Notes: a model not told the origin generated them from the letters alone. Counted from the stretch's first letter, positions 32,772-45,327 are shown. The stretch is 64,000 nt of DNA from Macrocybe gigantea (GCA_011319805.1 SJRY01000077.1:124001-188000); one strand, 5' to 3'. Translations and numbers: made by a program.

Positions 32772-33295
32772 CTGGTCATTGAGACGAGGGCAGGGTCAGC
32801 AACGTGCTATAATGCAGCAGCGACTGCAGCGCCTCGGAGCTCTAGCGTCAACTCGCAGATTCGGAGATCATGCGATTAGACCCAGCACAATGTTATAACG
32901 CATCGTCGCAAGACAGTCCTGCTCCGCGTAATTGACCAAAGTAGCAGGTATCACACGAGCTACAGATCACATATCAAGAGTGCTGAGAGGCGGGATCTAA
33001 GAGGAGGTCAGGATATACGCAACAGAAAAAGGTAATCCAGCAAGACGACTTGCCATCCATCTCGAATTCAATGATTATGCAGATCCCGACCTGCGAACGC
33101 TATGGCTCCGAGGCGCATGAAAGCAAGCTCTCACCATTTCTCGTCGAGTTGGTCTTGAGGATGTCGACTGGACTTGATGGGAAGGATAGACAAGCCAGAA
33201 TTGCTTTTAGAGTTTGGTCGATTTGTCAGACGGCGTTTGCCGAGGATCCTTGGATTGCCTTTTTAGGATCTAGTTACTGGATGCCAAAGTCGGAA

Positions 33296-34365
33296 TCACC
33301 AATAACGCCGACTCGAGTCCCTGCCACCCCGTCTCTCTCTGTACCGATGCGCCTCCTCCACCTCCCGTCTATTAAACTGATCCCCGTACCCCTCGTCCAA
33401 ATCACCCCCATGCACCGTGCTCGGCGTCACGCTGCCCGCCAACTCCCTCTCCTTGCGCCTCTTGAGCGCAAGCGCGCGCTCGCGTTCTGAAGACTCGCGC
33501 TTCAGCCGCTCGTGCGTCGCCATGCCCGCGCCGCCGGACGCATGAGGAGGAGGAGGAGGAGGAGGAGGAGGCATCTGCTGCAGCTGCTTTGAGCGGTGGG
33601 TGTTGGCGTGCGAGGATGGTGCTGACGATGGACGGGCGGCGAGCTGCCGTGTTATGGACGTGAGAGGGTCGTGTCGCGATTTGCGGGCCGCCTCTCGGTT
33701 CCTGCAGGACGGTCATCGTCATTAGCGAGGAGGCGTGTGGACGGACGTACTTTCTTTCTTCATTCTCGTCGTCTTGGTGGTCTCTGTTCTTGTCAGAATA
33801 CCAAGGATTCAGATCCTTCGTCGACGGCGCCAAGGGGACACCTTTATCCGTCTCAGCCGGGGCAGCCTTTTTGCTCGCTCTCATAACAGTAGCAATAGCG
33901 TTCTGTCATTAACTCGTCAGCTCTCACATCACGCAAAAAAAAACCCAATGCCAACGCCAAACGCACCTGCTCCAAGTCCTCAAAAAAATTGATATGACCG
34001 TTCGTCGTCGGCAGAGCCGCACCCATCCCCGTTCCATATGACGAGGTCGAGGTCGAGGTCGAGGCAGCGACGATGATTTCATCTAAATCTTCCTCCTTGC
34101 CTTTCTTCTTCGACTTGGCCACGACGCCCGCGCGTTCTCGCAGAAGCTCAATCCGGGCTTCAGAGTCCTAGCATTACGATCAGAGCATTCGACACGGCAC
34201 AAAGGCGCCATGAGGGTAGGGGAGAAGACCTACTGCGAGCATCATCCGCCCTTCTTCTTTGGCTTCCTCGCGCTTCGCTTCCTCTTCATCTCGTCTGACC
34301 CTCTCGATGTTGTCCCGCCGGTACGGATGGTACGATTTGTGATGCGCGATGTTGAGCTTGCCCAT
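33296..34365 (-). CDS. CIR_N-domain protein, LENG1-like
   Basis: Starts MGKLNIAHHKSYHPYRRDN, the signature of the N-terminal CIR_N domain, followed by charged helices with VRRDEEEAKREEAKEEG. Later exons encode DSEARIELLRERAGVVAKSK, HINFFEDLEQ, and KDLNPWYSDKNRD, a motif also seen in LENG1-type proteins. The C-terminus has a poly-Pro run encoded by a GAG repeat (plus strand 33546-33570), then a basic helical tail, ERERALALKRRKERELAG, and stops at 33296. CIR_N proteins bind splicing or transcription complexes in the nucleus; LENG1 relatives are associated with the spliceosome. The family name rests on the N-terminal motif and overall layout. Confidence 0.75.
33546..33570. repeat. (GAG)n trinucleotide repeat
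   Basis: Eight to nine copies of GAG on the plus strand inside the LENG1-like gene. On the coding strand they give a proline run of about nine residues. Repeat length is likely variable between strains. Confidence 0.8.
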
Positions 34366-34513
34366 GACAAATTGTCGCGAAAGAGACGTTCAGAGCTACT
34401 TGCAGACTTGGTCACTGCCGCAAGTCCGGTTTACCACGTGACTTGATCACGTCATCCGACATCCGTTTCGATGAGTGTACTTACTTAAGTATTGCAAGTA
34501 CAGAGCATGTGAA

Positions 34514-35800
34514 ATGGCCTCTGCGCCTCAACCTCTACCATCTACGCTTCCAGATCACCTGTTGTCCTCTCCCGATTCTCATCATTACAAGAGCTCCTAT
34601 GATATTTGTCTCCGCCTCGAAAGCAAGTTACAGTCCGAGCTCGCCACTAAAAAGCTGAAGAAGGACATTGAGACGCTTAAGCTACCGCTTATATACTGTC
34701 GCATCCTCGGACTTCTCCTCCACCACGCCCCAACCGAGCATGCGCGTCGCCAGGTACATAAGGAGATTTTATCATGCGGCGGTGAAGACGCGAAGCTGCT
34801 TCAACTTGGGCAGATGTATAACGACCATTTTATTAGAGCCTGTATGTGTACTATATTAAGATCCGTGTATATTTTCAGCTAACTCGTCTCCCATCAAGTT
34901 CGATTGAACAAAGGACGGACACCTGCTCCTTCATCTCATCCATCTCGTCCTCTTTTGACGAGGCAATTGATGAAGTTGAATGGTTAATGAAGCATGCACC
35001 TCAAACTCATAGCAACGCTAAAACACTTGTTCGTACTTTCAAGTCAATCTGTTCTTCGTTCCTCATCACTCAATCCGAAGGCTTTAATCCGCGACGGATA
35101 CCGATGCGTCATATCCGGCCGTTATGATTCCACGAGTGTTCACAACAACAAAGTGGTTCCGACAGCCACAGGCGCCCCTAATTCAATGACCCAGTTGGCC
35201 CATATCATTCCAGAATCAACTAACAACAATCTGCACCTCGTTGATAAAGTGTGTGTACTATTATACTTTATGTGGTTGCTTGTTGAACTGTCTAGGCTGG
35301 GTACGCTGCCACTGTCTGGACTATTTTCAAGAATTTCGGTTATCCGAACATCTTGAATGAGTTAAACGGTAAAAACGTGCATCGCTTGGAAAATGTCTTC
35401 ACATGTCAACCCGACTTGCATGGGTTTTTCGATGCTTTGCATATTTGGTTGTCCCCGACGGTATGCTTTTACGTTTCTGGTCGGTAGCAACAAACTGACG
35501 AAAACCTAGGAAATTCCTCATCGATACAAACTTGAAGGGAGAATGCAAGGCTACACACCGGTCTCGGGCCGTTTATAACCCTCAGCTCGACTGACCCAGA
35601 ACGCCTTCCACCGCCATCCCCTGACTATCTTGCCCTTCACGCCGCATGTGCAAAGATCGCTCATCTCTCAGGAGCGGGGGTTCACATCGATAAAATTGAG
35701 CGATCTTGAAGAATCGGTGTTTTGGCAGAGGATGGGACGTCGGCAACTTGCTCGAACATGCCCTCTATGCGACCAACAGAGTTGTTCGTGTACGGTTTGA
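34514..35800 (+). pseudogene. HNH-endonuclease-domain protein with several frameshifts
   Basis: The start ATG at 34514 opens MASAPQPLPSTLPDHLLSSP. After an intron the protein reads FRLNKGRTPAPSSHPS; the reading then must move one base (near 34949-34951) to continue DEAIDEVEWLMKHAPQ. The next exon encodes the HNH core, ALIRDGYRCVISGRYDS and LAHIIPESTNNN, then GKNVHRLENVFTCQ, the usual order of a family of HNH proteins that is expanded in Agaricomycetes. The frame then stops at 35578, but homologous-looking sequence (STDPERLPPPSPDYLALHA, SGAGVHIDKIER) resumes one base off after the TTT run at 35572-35574. It ends as NLLEHALYATNRVVRV in yet another frame. At least three shifts in one gene suggest a pseudogene, although sequence errors may contribute. 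The biological role of this family is not established. Confidence 0.6.
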
Positions 35801-36427
35801 AAGGATTGTGGAAGTCGGCTTGCAACATTTCCATTTTGATATCGTTTCTTTCGTAGTGTCATTTTGTTGTCTTTGTATTTAGGAATAGGAAATAGATTGC
35901 ATCCCGCTTTTGTCCTTGAGCTGGTTTATATAGTTCTCTTTCCGAATTCATTCCCAAGGTGAGCTCATCCGACGCGGCCCGCGTGCCAAGAACGCGCGAC
36001 TGAACTAGACCGTGTTTCTGCATCCCAGCTCGGCTTTTCTGCCATGCTCACAATGCTTGCATCCGTCTGCTGTGTGCTTTCGGGCGATGTTCGCGTTATC
36101 CGTTTTAGCCTCTGGCGAGTCATGCATAGCCTCTTCTCGATGGCGACTCTTCTTGCACATGTGCCAGGTGAAGCTCAAGTTTGATTCGACCCTCGAGATG
36201 AGCATATCATAGCTACGGTTCAAGGAACTGTAGGACAACGCGCTGATTGCCCGAACAGACGCTTGGCCAACGGAGAGCAGGAGGTTCTACGGTGTACAGT
36301 CAGTTCAATGAGGACATTCACGATTCTGTCCACGTGATTGTCTTCCCCACATCCTTCTTCGAAACAAAGTTGCAGGCCATGTATCCTTCCTTTCCATGAG
36401 TCTCAGCAAGCTCGGTATACAACACCC
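35801..36427. other. Intergenic region
   Basis: About 600 bases between the HNH gene and the XPF gene. No coding exon or RNA gene was recognised. Confidence 0.4.
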
Positions 36428-39400
36428 ATGTCGACGCTTCTTCCGTTCCACAAGGAAATCCTCGAACGCATTCACGATCCCGCCACGAGCGATCTGCTCG
36501 TCATAGCGCGCGGGCTCGGTCTTCGTCGAATCGTCTGCACGCTCTTGAAGATCTACGACTCGCCTCAGAACCTGGTCCTCATCGTCAATGCCTCGCAGGA
36601 GGAGGAGTCCGAGATTGGCGAAGAGCTGGGGCTCATGGGTTGCCGCAGACCGGGCCTGCGCGTCGTCGGGTACGAGACGGGGAGCAAGGACAGGTACGTC
36701 AAGTTTGATAGTCTGCAGCCGCTGTGGTCGGTTTAGGACAGATTTGTTCGCAACAAGACAGGAACTGTACAAGGGAGGCGGGATCATATCCGTCACGTCG
36801 CGCATCCTCGTCGTCGACATGCTCCAGGGCGACATACCCGTCAATCTCATAACAGGAATCATGGTGTGCACGCTGAAAAGTAGGCTCGAAGCCGCGACGA
36901 ATCTCGTTTATGCCTATGTCTGACATTGCGTTGCAGAGTCACGCCGCTGGTCCTCGAGGCGTTCATCGTCCGCCTGTACCGCGAAAAGAACACGTCCGGG
37001 TTCTTGAAGGCGTTCACAGACCAGCCAGAGCACATCACGAGCGGGATGTCGCCGCTCAGAAACATCATGAAAGAGCTTCAGCTCCGTCGAGTGCACATAT
37101 ATCCTCGGCAAGGCAGTGCTTCCGAATTTCGTGGATTTAAGGACTTATGCTCATTTCAGGTTTCACGAGGAGATTAAAAAATCACTGGAGAGACGGAGAG
37201 CAGATGTCGTCGAACTCGCTCAACCACTGACCGAACCCATGCAAGAGATCCATCACGCGATCATCCAGTGCATGACAACAACACTGTCCGAACTGAAACG
37301 GTCCAACACGACGGTATAGCGTTCCGCCCTTAAATCTCGCTTCACCCTTCGACTGAGAACCATGTTTGCTCAGCTCGACTTGGACGATTTCAATGTCGAG
37401 AACGCTTATTTCCGTTCTTTCGATATCATCGTTCGCCGGCAATTGGATGCGGTGTGGCACAAAGTCGGCCCAAAGACGAAACAGCTCGTAAACGACCTCG
37501 GGACGCTCCGCCAGCTGCTCTAGTGCGTCACATGTCTGTCATTCGTTCACCGCTGACCCTTTTTCTCATACCCAACGTCTGCGGACGATTTCAGCTACCT
37601 GCTGACGTACGATCCCCTCCATTTCCACGCCTATCTCGAAACGCTCATCGAATCCAACTCCGTCTCTGCTTCGGGCGGACCGAAGCAGCATCCCTCCCCT
37701 GGCTCTTGACAGACGCCGCCAACACGATCTTCCAGGTCGCGAAACGGAGGTGCTACATCATGACCGCCAATAAAAAGGTGGTTCCTCCTCCGGCAGTCAT
37801 CGATTTGATAGACGACGAGGACGTCTGGGAAGCGTTGGACGAGTTGGAGGCGCAGTCGGCCGGGGAAGCGACGAGCGTCGTAGGGAGGTCAATGGACAAG
37901 GGAAAGGGAAAGGAGAAGACGAAGGAGTACATCAGACCTGCCTGGCTGCCGGACGGGATGGAGCCTGTCCTGGAGGAGCTTCCGAAATGGAATCTGCTGG
38001 CAGACATTTTGCAGGAGATTGAGGAAGAGATGATCCGTTGGGAGTCAATGCGGAAACCTGGTGAATCCCTCCGTTGTTTTAATCTCTTCATATATCTCAC
38101 CAAACACTCCAGCTTCTCCAGGCAGCAATATCGTCCTGGTCATGGCCTCTTCGACCCTTATGTGCTCCGACATGAGCGAGTTCCTATCGAAAATTGACCA
38201 CGATGCGCCTCGCGGGGCGAAGGGACGAAGGATGATGATGCGGAAACTCCGTTCGTACCTCTGGTGGAAAGGCAACCTCAGCAAGATGAGGAACGAGGAA
38301 GCAAAAACAGGGCCTGCGGCTTCCTCGTCGACGGCAGGTGACAGGACGTCCTCTCATGGGGGAGCGGGTGGCGGCGAAGGCATCAGCGAGGCGTTGAAGA
38401 AAAAGGATAGAGAGATCGCTAAACGGAGCGCGGGTCGGAGGAGAGTGAGAGGCGGAGCGCCTGCTACTGCATCTGAATCACACACGTCGTCGAGCGCAAA
38501 TTTGAGGCCCGAGGTTTCTGCTGTCGTGGGTGAAGTGCGCAACGAGGCCGACGCTTTTGCGGAATCGTAGGCGTTCGTTTTATTATTTATTCTGCGCTGC
38601 ATTTACGGCCCCCCCTCCCCCTTTTTTTTCTCTTTCCTTGCAGTCGGGCTTTGCAGAATCCAGAAGAGTCGATGGCGCTCGTGCCGGACGCCGAGGATGA
38701 CCTGACGCTCCTCGATTTCAGATCCGGGGCGCTGGGGAGCGAGTTTGATACATATTATGGGCTGATTCCTCCAGAAGAAACTGTGTTGGTGAGGGCGTAT
38801 TCGGAGGACGCGGATGATCGGATGCTCGCGGAGATCCAACCGAGGTTTATCGTCATGTTTGAGCCCAACATGGAATTCATCAGGCGCATCGAGGTGGGTC
38901 TTGGGGGGAGTGTGCCGCTATTTCTTGGTTTTGACCGAGCGAGGCATAGGTATATCGCAGCGCGAATCCTGGGTTGGGAGTGAGGGTGTACCACATGGTG
39001 TATCGTGATTCTTGCGAAGAGCACAAGTACCTGGCTGCGATACGCAAGGAGAAGGAGTCGTTTGAGAGGTTGATCAAGGAGCGGGGAGTGAGCTTCTTCG
39101 TGTCATTTCTTGAATTCGGAGGGCTAAACGAACCGTCTGAACTGTAGTCGATGCTGATGCCTATACATGAGGAAAGGAGGGACGGTGCTGGGAGGAGCGA
39201 TACGCTGATCAAGACTATCAGTACACGGCTGGCAGGTGGACGGAGAGAGCTGAACCAAGAGCCGTCAAGGGTATAGTTGTCTACTATTGTTACCGATGTT
39301 CCGCTGACAAGCATGGCTCGTCTAGGTCATCGTTGACATGAGAGAGTTCCGCTCCTCGCTGCCCTCTCTTCTTCACGCGTCCAACCTGTTGATCGTTCCG

Positions 39401-40162
39401 GCGACTCTGACCGTCGGAGACTACATCCTCACACCGGACATTTGCGTCGAGCGCAAGAGCTTGGCTGACTTAGTCTCGAGTTTCAACAGCGGGAGATTGT
39501 CCGTCTCGAGGCTTTACGTCTGCCGTTCAGAGAGCTGATGTGATGGACAGGTACACGCAGTGCGAGCTCATGTCTGTTCATTACAAGACTCCGGTGCTGT
39601 TGATCGAGTTTGAAGAGGACAAGGCGTTCACGCTCGACGTACGTACCGCGTTCCCGATGTTATGCCTGACGCCCAGCAAACAAAAAAAACACGCAGATCA
39701 TATCGGACATGAAGTCGTACGTGAAACCGACGGGGAAGTACCGAGCAAGAAAAAGGGAGCAAACTCGTACGAGGCGGAGCTGGCGCCGTCGATCCAGTCC
39801 AAGATCGCGCTTCTGGTGCTGTCCTTCCCCGCGTGCGCATCATCTGGTCGTCGTCGCCGTACGCGACGGCGGACGTGTTTAATGATCTGAAGAAGAACAG
39901 CCCCGAGCCCAGCCTCGTGCAGGCCGTCGCTGTCGGCGCGGACGACGACCCCGATGCGGGCGCGGGCGTCAACGGTGCGGCGGAGGAGCTCCTGCGGTGC
40001 CTTCCTGGCGTCACGGCGAAGAATGTGAAGCACGTCATGAGCAGGATCGGCACCGTGCGTGAGTTTTGTGGGATGGATCTCGTCCAGGTGCAGGATATTC
40101 TGGGGGTCGAGCCGGGTAAGCTGTGTTGGGAGTTTATGCACAAGGGCGATCGGAAGAGTTGA
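36428..40162 (+). CDS. XPF/RAD1-family DNA repair endonuclease
   Basis: Many exons from ATG 36428 ([19 protein letters not shown]) to the stop at 40162. The N-terminal helicase-like part includes [20 protein letters not shown] and [16 protein letters not shown]. The nuclease centre has [20 protein letters not shown], the conserved ERKxxxD metal-binding motif of XPF. The C-terminal double helix-hairpin-helix region includes [20 protein letters not shown] and [19 protein letters not shown] works with ERCC1/RAD10 to cut 5' of bulky lesions in nucleotide excision repair and in crosslink and recombination repair. Two one-base gaps are needed to read it through: in the A run at 39750-39754 and in the C run at 39827-39830. 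Both sides are highly conserved, so consensus errors are likely. The intron at 37108-37159 has a GC donor. Confidence 0.88.
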
Positions 40163-40519
40163 TGAGGACGTGTGGGACTTTTGCGGTGTATTTAGTATAG
40201 TTTTCCTTTTTTTTTTTTTTTGGATAATGGTCTCCGTTGCAGTGTCAGATTTCACATTTGCATTCAGAATCAGAGGACAAAGATTTCATGGTATTCAGGT
40301 CGAGGTGGATGTGCGCAGGCAATTTCATCCTTGTTGGGCACGAAGCAGCCAGTTTTTTTTTTCCATGATCGCGAAGTGAAGCAAGACAAAACAGTTTTTT
40401 CAGTGACTTGAAGAGTCGCACCAGCGGAGTGAGTGGATATTCGGGAGACAGATGCATGCGCTTACATAAGGACATCTTCGTCTCTTTTCCAGCGCCCAGC
40501 ACTTTTTTAAGGACTGGCC
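40163..40519. other. Short intergenic region
   Basis: Contains the 3' end of the XPF gene with a T run at about 40207-40220 and the promoter of the next gene. No feature beyond that was seen. Confidence 0.4.
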
Positions 40520-41384
40520 ATGCAGAATCCGTTCCTCGCACCCACGCCACCGACGGCGTTCAATTTCTCCGTTTCAGCCAGCATGGCTTCCGTCGCCCAG
40601 CCAGGCCTCCTCGTCCCGAGCCAGCACCGCCGCTGCCGTCTTTGTTGCAGCAGACCGCGCCCGTGTCGGGACATGGACCCGGACCCGGACCTGGCGACGC
40701 GGACCCGTCTGCGTCGACGACGCTGCACCAAGGCGGCGCGGACCCGAACTCGCCGGACTTGTTCAGGCAAAACATCCTGTTCATCCAGGCTGAAGTGACG
40801 CGGCTGCAGCATCTCGCGAGGGAGACTCTTGCAGGGATGTAAGCAGCGGCTTTCATTAATTCTTTTTTTTTTCCCTTTTTTCAGTCATGCGTTGGCTAAA
40901 CGATGGTGTCCCAGACAAAACGCGTATCATCCAGGAGCGAACCCTGCTCACACAGAAGGTCCGGTTCTTGCTCGTTCATTATCTTCAGCTTCGCACAACT
41001 CACGCTCCCCGCTCCCGCTCCGGCTGCACAGCCCAAATTGCCGCGCTGAAACAGACGATCCAGCACATCGTCGACATGCTGCGCCACACGGGCGTCGGCG
41101 GGCTTCCGCTGCTGCACCCAGAGGCGAGACCGGGAGGACCGCACGCTGCGGCGCCGGGCGACGGCACCGCGGACGCGACGCTGCTGCCGACGATCGTGCT
41201 GCCGGCGGAGGAGCAGCTCATGGCGGACACGGAGCGGTCTATCGAGGTGCTTTTTGAGCGGCTTAGGCGGAGCCAGGAGAGCGCTGCTGTTGTCGCTAAT
41301 TTGCTTGGCTCTGCTGCGAGTGCGAGCGCGGACGCCTTGGCCGGCGCGAGGGCTGGTCCGACACCTGCGCCCAGCGGGGTATAA
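40520..41384 (+). CDS. Small helical protein, unknown function
   Basis: Starts MQNPFLAPTPPTAFNFSVSA at 40520. A Pro/Gly-rich stretch is followed by a helical part, DLFRQNILFIQAEVTRLQHL, and then over two short introns by QNAYHPGANPAHTE, IAALKQTIQHIVDMLRHTG and EEQLMADTERSIEVLFERL, ending at 41384. The heptad-like pattern suggests coiled coils. To join the first 30 residues to the rest, one base must be missing near 40600-40605 (CAGCCAGG), where the frame passes from ASVAQP into RPPRPEPAPP. The layout resembles uncharacterised fungal proteins; I cannot name a family. Confidence 0.6.
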
Positions 41385-41582
41385 CTATAGGATGGAGTAG
41401 TTGGAGGATGCGGATTGCTGTCGTTTGGGTGCCCAGGAGTGGCATGTTCGTGCGTATCATTCAAGGTCACGCGTCGCTGTGGCAAGCATAAAATGTTTGT
41501 ATTTCAACTACAAGCAGAGAAGGGGAAAAAAGGTATGTGGATACGTAGCAACGAAAGGTATGTGGACAGCTTCAAACATCGT

Positions 41583-42157
41583 TCAACCGATTACATGATT
41601 CTCATCGTCGTCCCACAGGACAAACTTGTTATCGATCTCGCGAAGCGAGTAGTGCTTTTCGTGAAATGGGATCCAAACTCCAGGCACCGCGATGACGGCG
41701 TTTTCCCCAGGCTGACCATATTGTGCTCCCACTGCAGCAGCAGCACGCTCGCAGCCGTCAGCCGCGAGTTTGTAATTCTCAAAAGAGAGCAAAAAATAAA
41801 AAATAAAATCAACTCACAGTGATGTGCTGTCCCCCAGGCAGCGCCAGCGGCGGCGAATGCGGCCGAGTTTGGGTGACCCTTCAACGCATCAGAGAACCAC
41901 CTGGCGCCGAGCCCCACAGCCGCGGAGCCCGCAAGACACGCTATGCCGATCTCGCTGATCTTCCTCCAGCTCTCTCCCGACGAAAAGCGATTGCCGCCCG
42001 AGTCGATCCGCGCCTCAAAGTGGTGGGCAAAGGTCGCGAGCTGCAGCCGGATCGTTTGATCTGGCTGCATCTCGTTGTGGAACGCGAGGGGTGTGGAGAC
42101 GGAGAAAGCGACGTTGAGCGTTGAGGAGGTTTGGTTGTGCAAGGTGATCTCGGGCAT
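41583..42157 (-). CDS. Small hypothetical protein with glycine/alanine-rich membrane-like helix
   Basis: Two exons separated by an intron of about 90 nt with a GTGAGT donor (near 41822) and a CTGCAG acceptor. I start at the ATG 42155-42157 (MPEITLHNQTSSTLNVAF); the in-frame ATG at 42265 would add an unlikely extension. The N-terminal part looks like a beta-rich domain (TIRLQLATFAHHFEARIDSG). The middle is Ala/Gly-rich (IGIACLAGSAAVGLGARWF), and the C-terminus ends VWIPFHEKHYSLREIDNKF plus an acidic tail. The layout resembles small uncharacterised proteins common in mushrooms; the function is unknown. Confidence 0.6.
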
Positions 42158-42474
42158 TTTTTTTGGGCGGTTTGGTTGGGTGGGTGGGTGAGCTGCGCAA
42201 ACCTGGACTGCGGCTTTGACTTCGAATAGCGCCGTGCTTTCGGGCGCCAATCTAATGCTGCCCATTTCTTTTTAGTGGTAGTCGGAGCAGAGACGACTGT
42301 TGCTACGATAGCGTGGATGCGATAAGAACATCCTTAGCAATGGCGTTGCTGTGTTCATAGGTATTTAGGAGTTGTGGACTTGGGAGTACGATAATTGCAA
42401 TTGGTGTTGCGTGAGAAATATCACAAGTCCGTTTACGCCTTGCAAGTCTCAGTTATTGGTCCGCAATCACCATC

Positions 42475-44459
42475 ATGTTCGATTTGCCTGCAGAGCTCGC
42501 GCTCGCGATCCTCGCCTACCTCCCATTCGAGTCTTTGGCAAGCCTGAAGCTCGTGTGCCGCGCCTGGCGGACGTTCTTTGAGGTGCACGACTCGGCCATA
42601 TACCACAAGGCCGCGTTCTTCCACGGGCTCATCCCGTCTCTCGCGACGGCGCTGGGAGATGTCCGGGGCTTGTATTCGAGACGGGCGTTGGTCGGTGTTA
42701 CGGGTTGGAAGGACCTATGTATGTCGCGGAACGTCCAAGGAGCACATCCAGGTTTGACTGGCTGACGATTTCAGGTCGACGGAGGCGCCTTATCGACCAG
42801 AGTTGGTCCGGCAAAGCCTCGTCTGGTATCGCACAGTATCACTCTTCCGGGACGTCTGTTCATCGTATCAAAGTCGACGAGAAGGCGGGGTACATTCTTA
42901 CCACGTCGTCGGAAGGCGGGTTGAGGGTGATTGACATGGAGCGAGACAAGGTGCTGTGGTCGCTTCCACAGGTGCGCGCTACCCGGATCGCTGAAACTAG
43001 GGATGCTCTCCGTTCGGTTTGCGCTGACCAGGATGAGGGCAGAACCATGTCCGCGGGTACGCTCATTGCGAGTACGCAGAAGGGTTCGTCGTTTTCGACT
43101 GTGTCGACGGCGCCAAGGAGGTCTGGCGCCGCGTTGATGATTACGATGAGGACGAGGCGTCGCGCGTCGTAGACGAATCGTGCCCCAGGGCGCGCCAGAT
43201 GACCGCATGGATGGTGGCCAACGCCGCTCAAGCCGCCGAGGCAGGGGAGGCCAACGGCAGCACGCGGGGGCGCTTTCGCCCGTGGGCGCTCCTCCGCCCT
43301 CCAGAGCCGACGCGCGCGTTCCGCTTCTCGTACCCGCTGCTAGGCGCCGCGGCGTGGGACAACGTGTACCTCTGGGACGTGCGCACGGGCAAGCTCGTGC
43401 AGACGATCGAGGGGACGCAGTCGGATGACGGGCAGGCGCACGTAGCCGATGCGTGGCCGGCGCACCGCTTCCTTGGCAATATCAATTACATCGAGATCGG
43501 ACCGCGTCACGTCTTTGTGTGCGGCATCCACTGCCTGCGCGCGTTCTCGCGCGAGACGGGCCGGTGCGTGCTCGATCTGCCGTCGTCCCGCCCTGCGTTT
43601 GGCGCGTGGCGTTTCGCGATCTCGTCCGACAGGCCTGATGATGTGAACGCGGAGTCTGCGCTCGTGCGGCATGCGTTGGTCGTCAATGCGGAGCTGGAGC
43701 GGACGGAGCACACGGTCGTCGACGAGTTCATCGCTGGTGCGTCTGTGTTTGCGATCTGGTTCGGGAAAGCCGGGGGGGACCGAGTTTCTTACTTTGTGAT
43801 TCTAGTGCATGTGTCGTCGTGCGGTCGTCATCTCGCGTGTCTGCTGCTGAGCTCGAAACTCGTCTTCATACGCGATTTCGAGCGTGCAAGGCAAGAAGAC
43901 GTTTCGGTGTTTGACCTTTCTGTCGAGATCCAGCTGGGTTCTCCGTGCTATTCCTCGCGATACCTCGCGTTTGAGAACGGACGAATCGGGGTCGCGACGG
44001 TGCGTTCCTCAAAGGCGTCTTACTTTGCGATCATTGATCCTTCTATTGCCAGCGCACGGGCGTGTTTATCGTCGAACCCGACTGGACCCAATCCACTCCG
44101 ACGCGAGACGAACCACCTCGTCTGTCCGTCTCGCGCGTGCCGATATTCGGCAATCGATCCTGCCTCGCCGGCATAACCTGTCTGCAGATGACGGACACCG
44201 GTCTGTTCGTCAACTGGGACTCGTCCAATTATGGCTCTGGCGACTATGCCGACTACGACGAACTGTTCTATGAGGCGCTCGAGGAGGAGGCCAAGTATGC
44301 TAGCCTTTCGAACGGCGTCCTTGTGGCGCTTGTTGATTTGAATGGTGAGTTGATAGTGCTGTCGGACTTGGTGGTTGTTCTGATTGCATACTTTGGTCGA
44401 TAGAAGGGAATGGTGATGATTCTTCGACCGTTTTTAGCGTGGACTTTGTTCCGGCTTGA
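42475..44459 (+). CDS. F-box protein with beta-propeller-like repeats
   Basis: The N-terminus, MFDLPAELALAILAYLPFES then LASLKLVCRAWRTFFE, is a typical F-box, which binds Skp1 in SCF ubiquitin ligases. Downstream exons hold stretches typical of WD-like blades: VHRIKVDEKAGYILTTSSEG, AAWDNVYLWDVRTGKLVQTI and HVFVCGIHCLRAFSRETGRC. The last exon ends DDSSTVFSVDFVPA at 44459. One exon starts after an acceptor near 43043 so that the frame reads NHVRGYAHCEYAEGFVVFD. Substrates of the presumed ligase are unknown. The gene lies just outside the inverted duplication. Confidence 0.8.
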
Positions 44460-44830
44460 GGCGTTGCGTCTTTTGTCAGCTGTAGTTCACGTTGTTTTCT
44501 GTTTCGCTTTTACTGTATGTTGACATGCTTTCCTTCAATGTTAGTCGTTTGTTCGAGAAAACCGCACTGCTGCGAATATATCCTCAGGCAGAACGACCGG
44601 TGATGCACCTCAGGAGAGACCGGACGCAAGACACAAATGAACGACGTTGAGGAAACTTTACAACACGAGTAAGTAGGACTACAGCGGACCAGAATCTAGG
44701 CCTAGCAGAAGGTGAACGCAGCTAGAGCCTGTAAGTAGCCGTGACACCGGTCAGACGCTGCCGAAGCACCAGCACGACCCAAGGAAGGGCTTACTTACCT
44801 GTTGTAGAGACACGGTCCTCTGGTTCAGGC
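44460..44830. other. Intergenic region at the left border of the inverted duplication
   Basis: Holds the 3' untranslated regions of the F-box gene and of repeat-peptide gene A. Similarity to the other arm fades here, around 44740-44830. No coding exon was seen. Confidence 0.4.
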
Positions 44831-45327
44831 TTAAAGGAGCTCGTCGGCAGCGACGCGCCAAGGGCCGATGCGCCACTTGGGAGGCTTGATGCTGTCGGCC
44901 GCTTCGGTGAGGACGTCGTCGGCCGCGACGCGCCAGGGCCAATGCGCCATTTGGGAGGCTTGATAGCGTCGACTTCAACGAGTTCGTCGGCCGCGACGCG
45001 CCACCGTCTGATACCCCATTTGGGCGGCTTGATCGCATCGCCGTCCGTCATGATCTCGTCCGCGGCAACCCTCCACGGTCCGATGCGCCACTTCGGCGGT
45101 TTGATGCTGTCTGCCTCGACCAGCTCGTCAGCAGCCACGCGCCACGGCCCAATGCGCCATTTCGGAGGCTTGATGGCGTCAACAGCCTCGGCAAGGACGT
45201 CGTCCGCAGCCACGCGCCAAGGACCAATGCGCCACTTGGGTGGTTTGACAGCGTCCATCTTGTCATAAACGCTACCGTCAGTCCAGAGCACGTGTGAGAT
45301 ATCAGAGAACGATCTCACAGATGCCAT
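44831..45327 (-). CDS. Repeat-peptide precursor gene A (six KPPKWRIGPW units, one frameshift)
   Basis: Starts MAS at 45325-45327. A 60-nt segment (45259-45318, starting GTGAGA and ending CAAG) follows, which can be spliced out or read through since it is a multiple of three. Then come six units of 22-26 residues: core KPPKWRIGPWRVAADE with acidic spacers such as DVLAEAV and LVEADS. Unit 4 has the variant KPPKWGIRRWRVAADE. In unit 5 a base is missing in the run at plus-strand 44936-44938; without it the frame derails, and with it the protein continues to the TAA at 44831-44833, like its partner gene D. The function is unknown. The cationic Trp/Pro-rich core with acidic spacers resembles multi-copy peptide precursors. 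There is no signal peptide. Confidence 0.75.
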
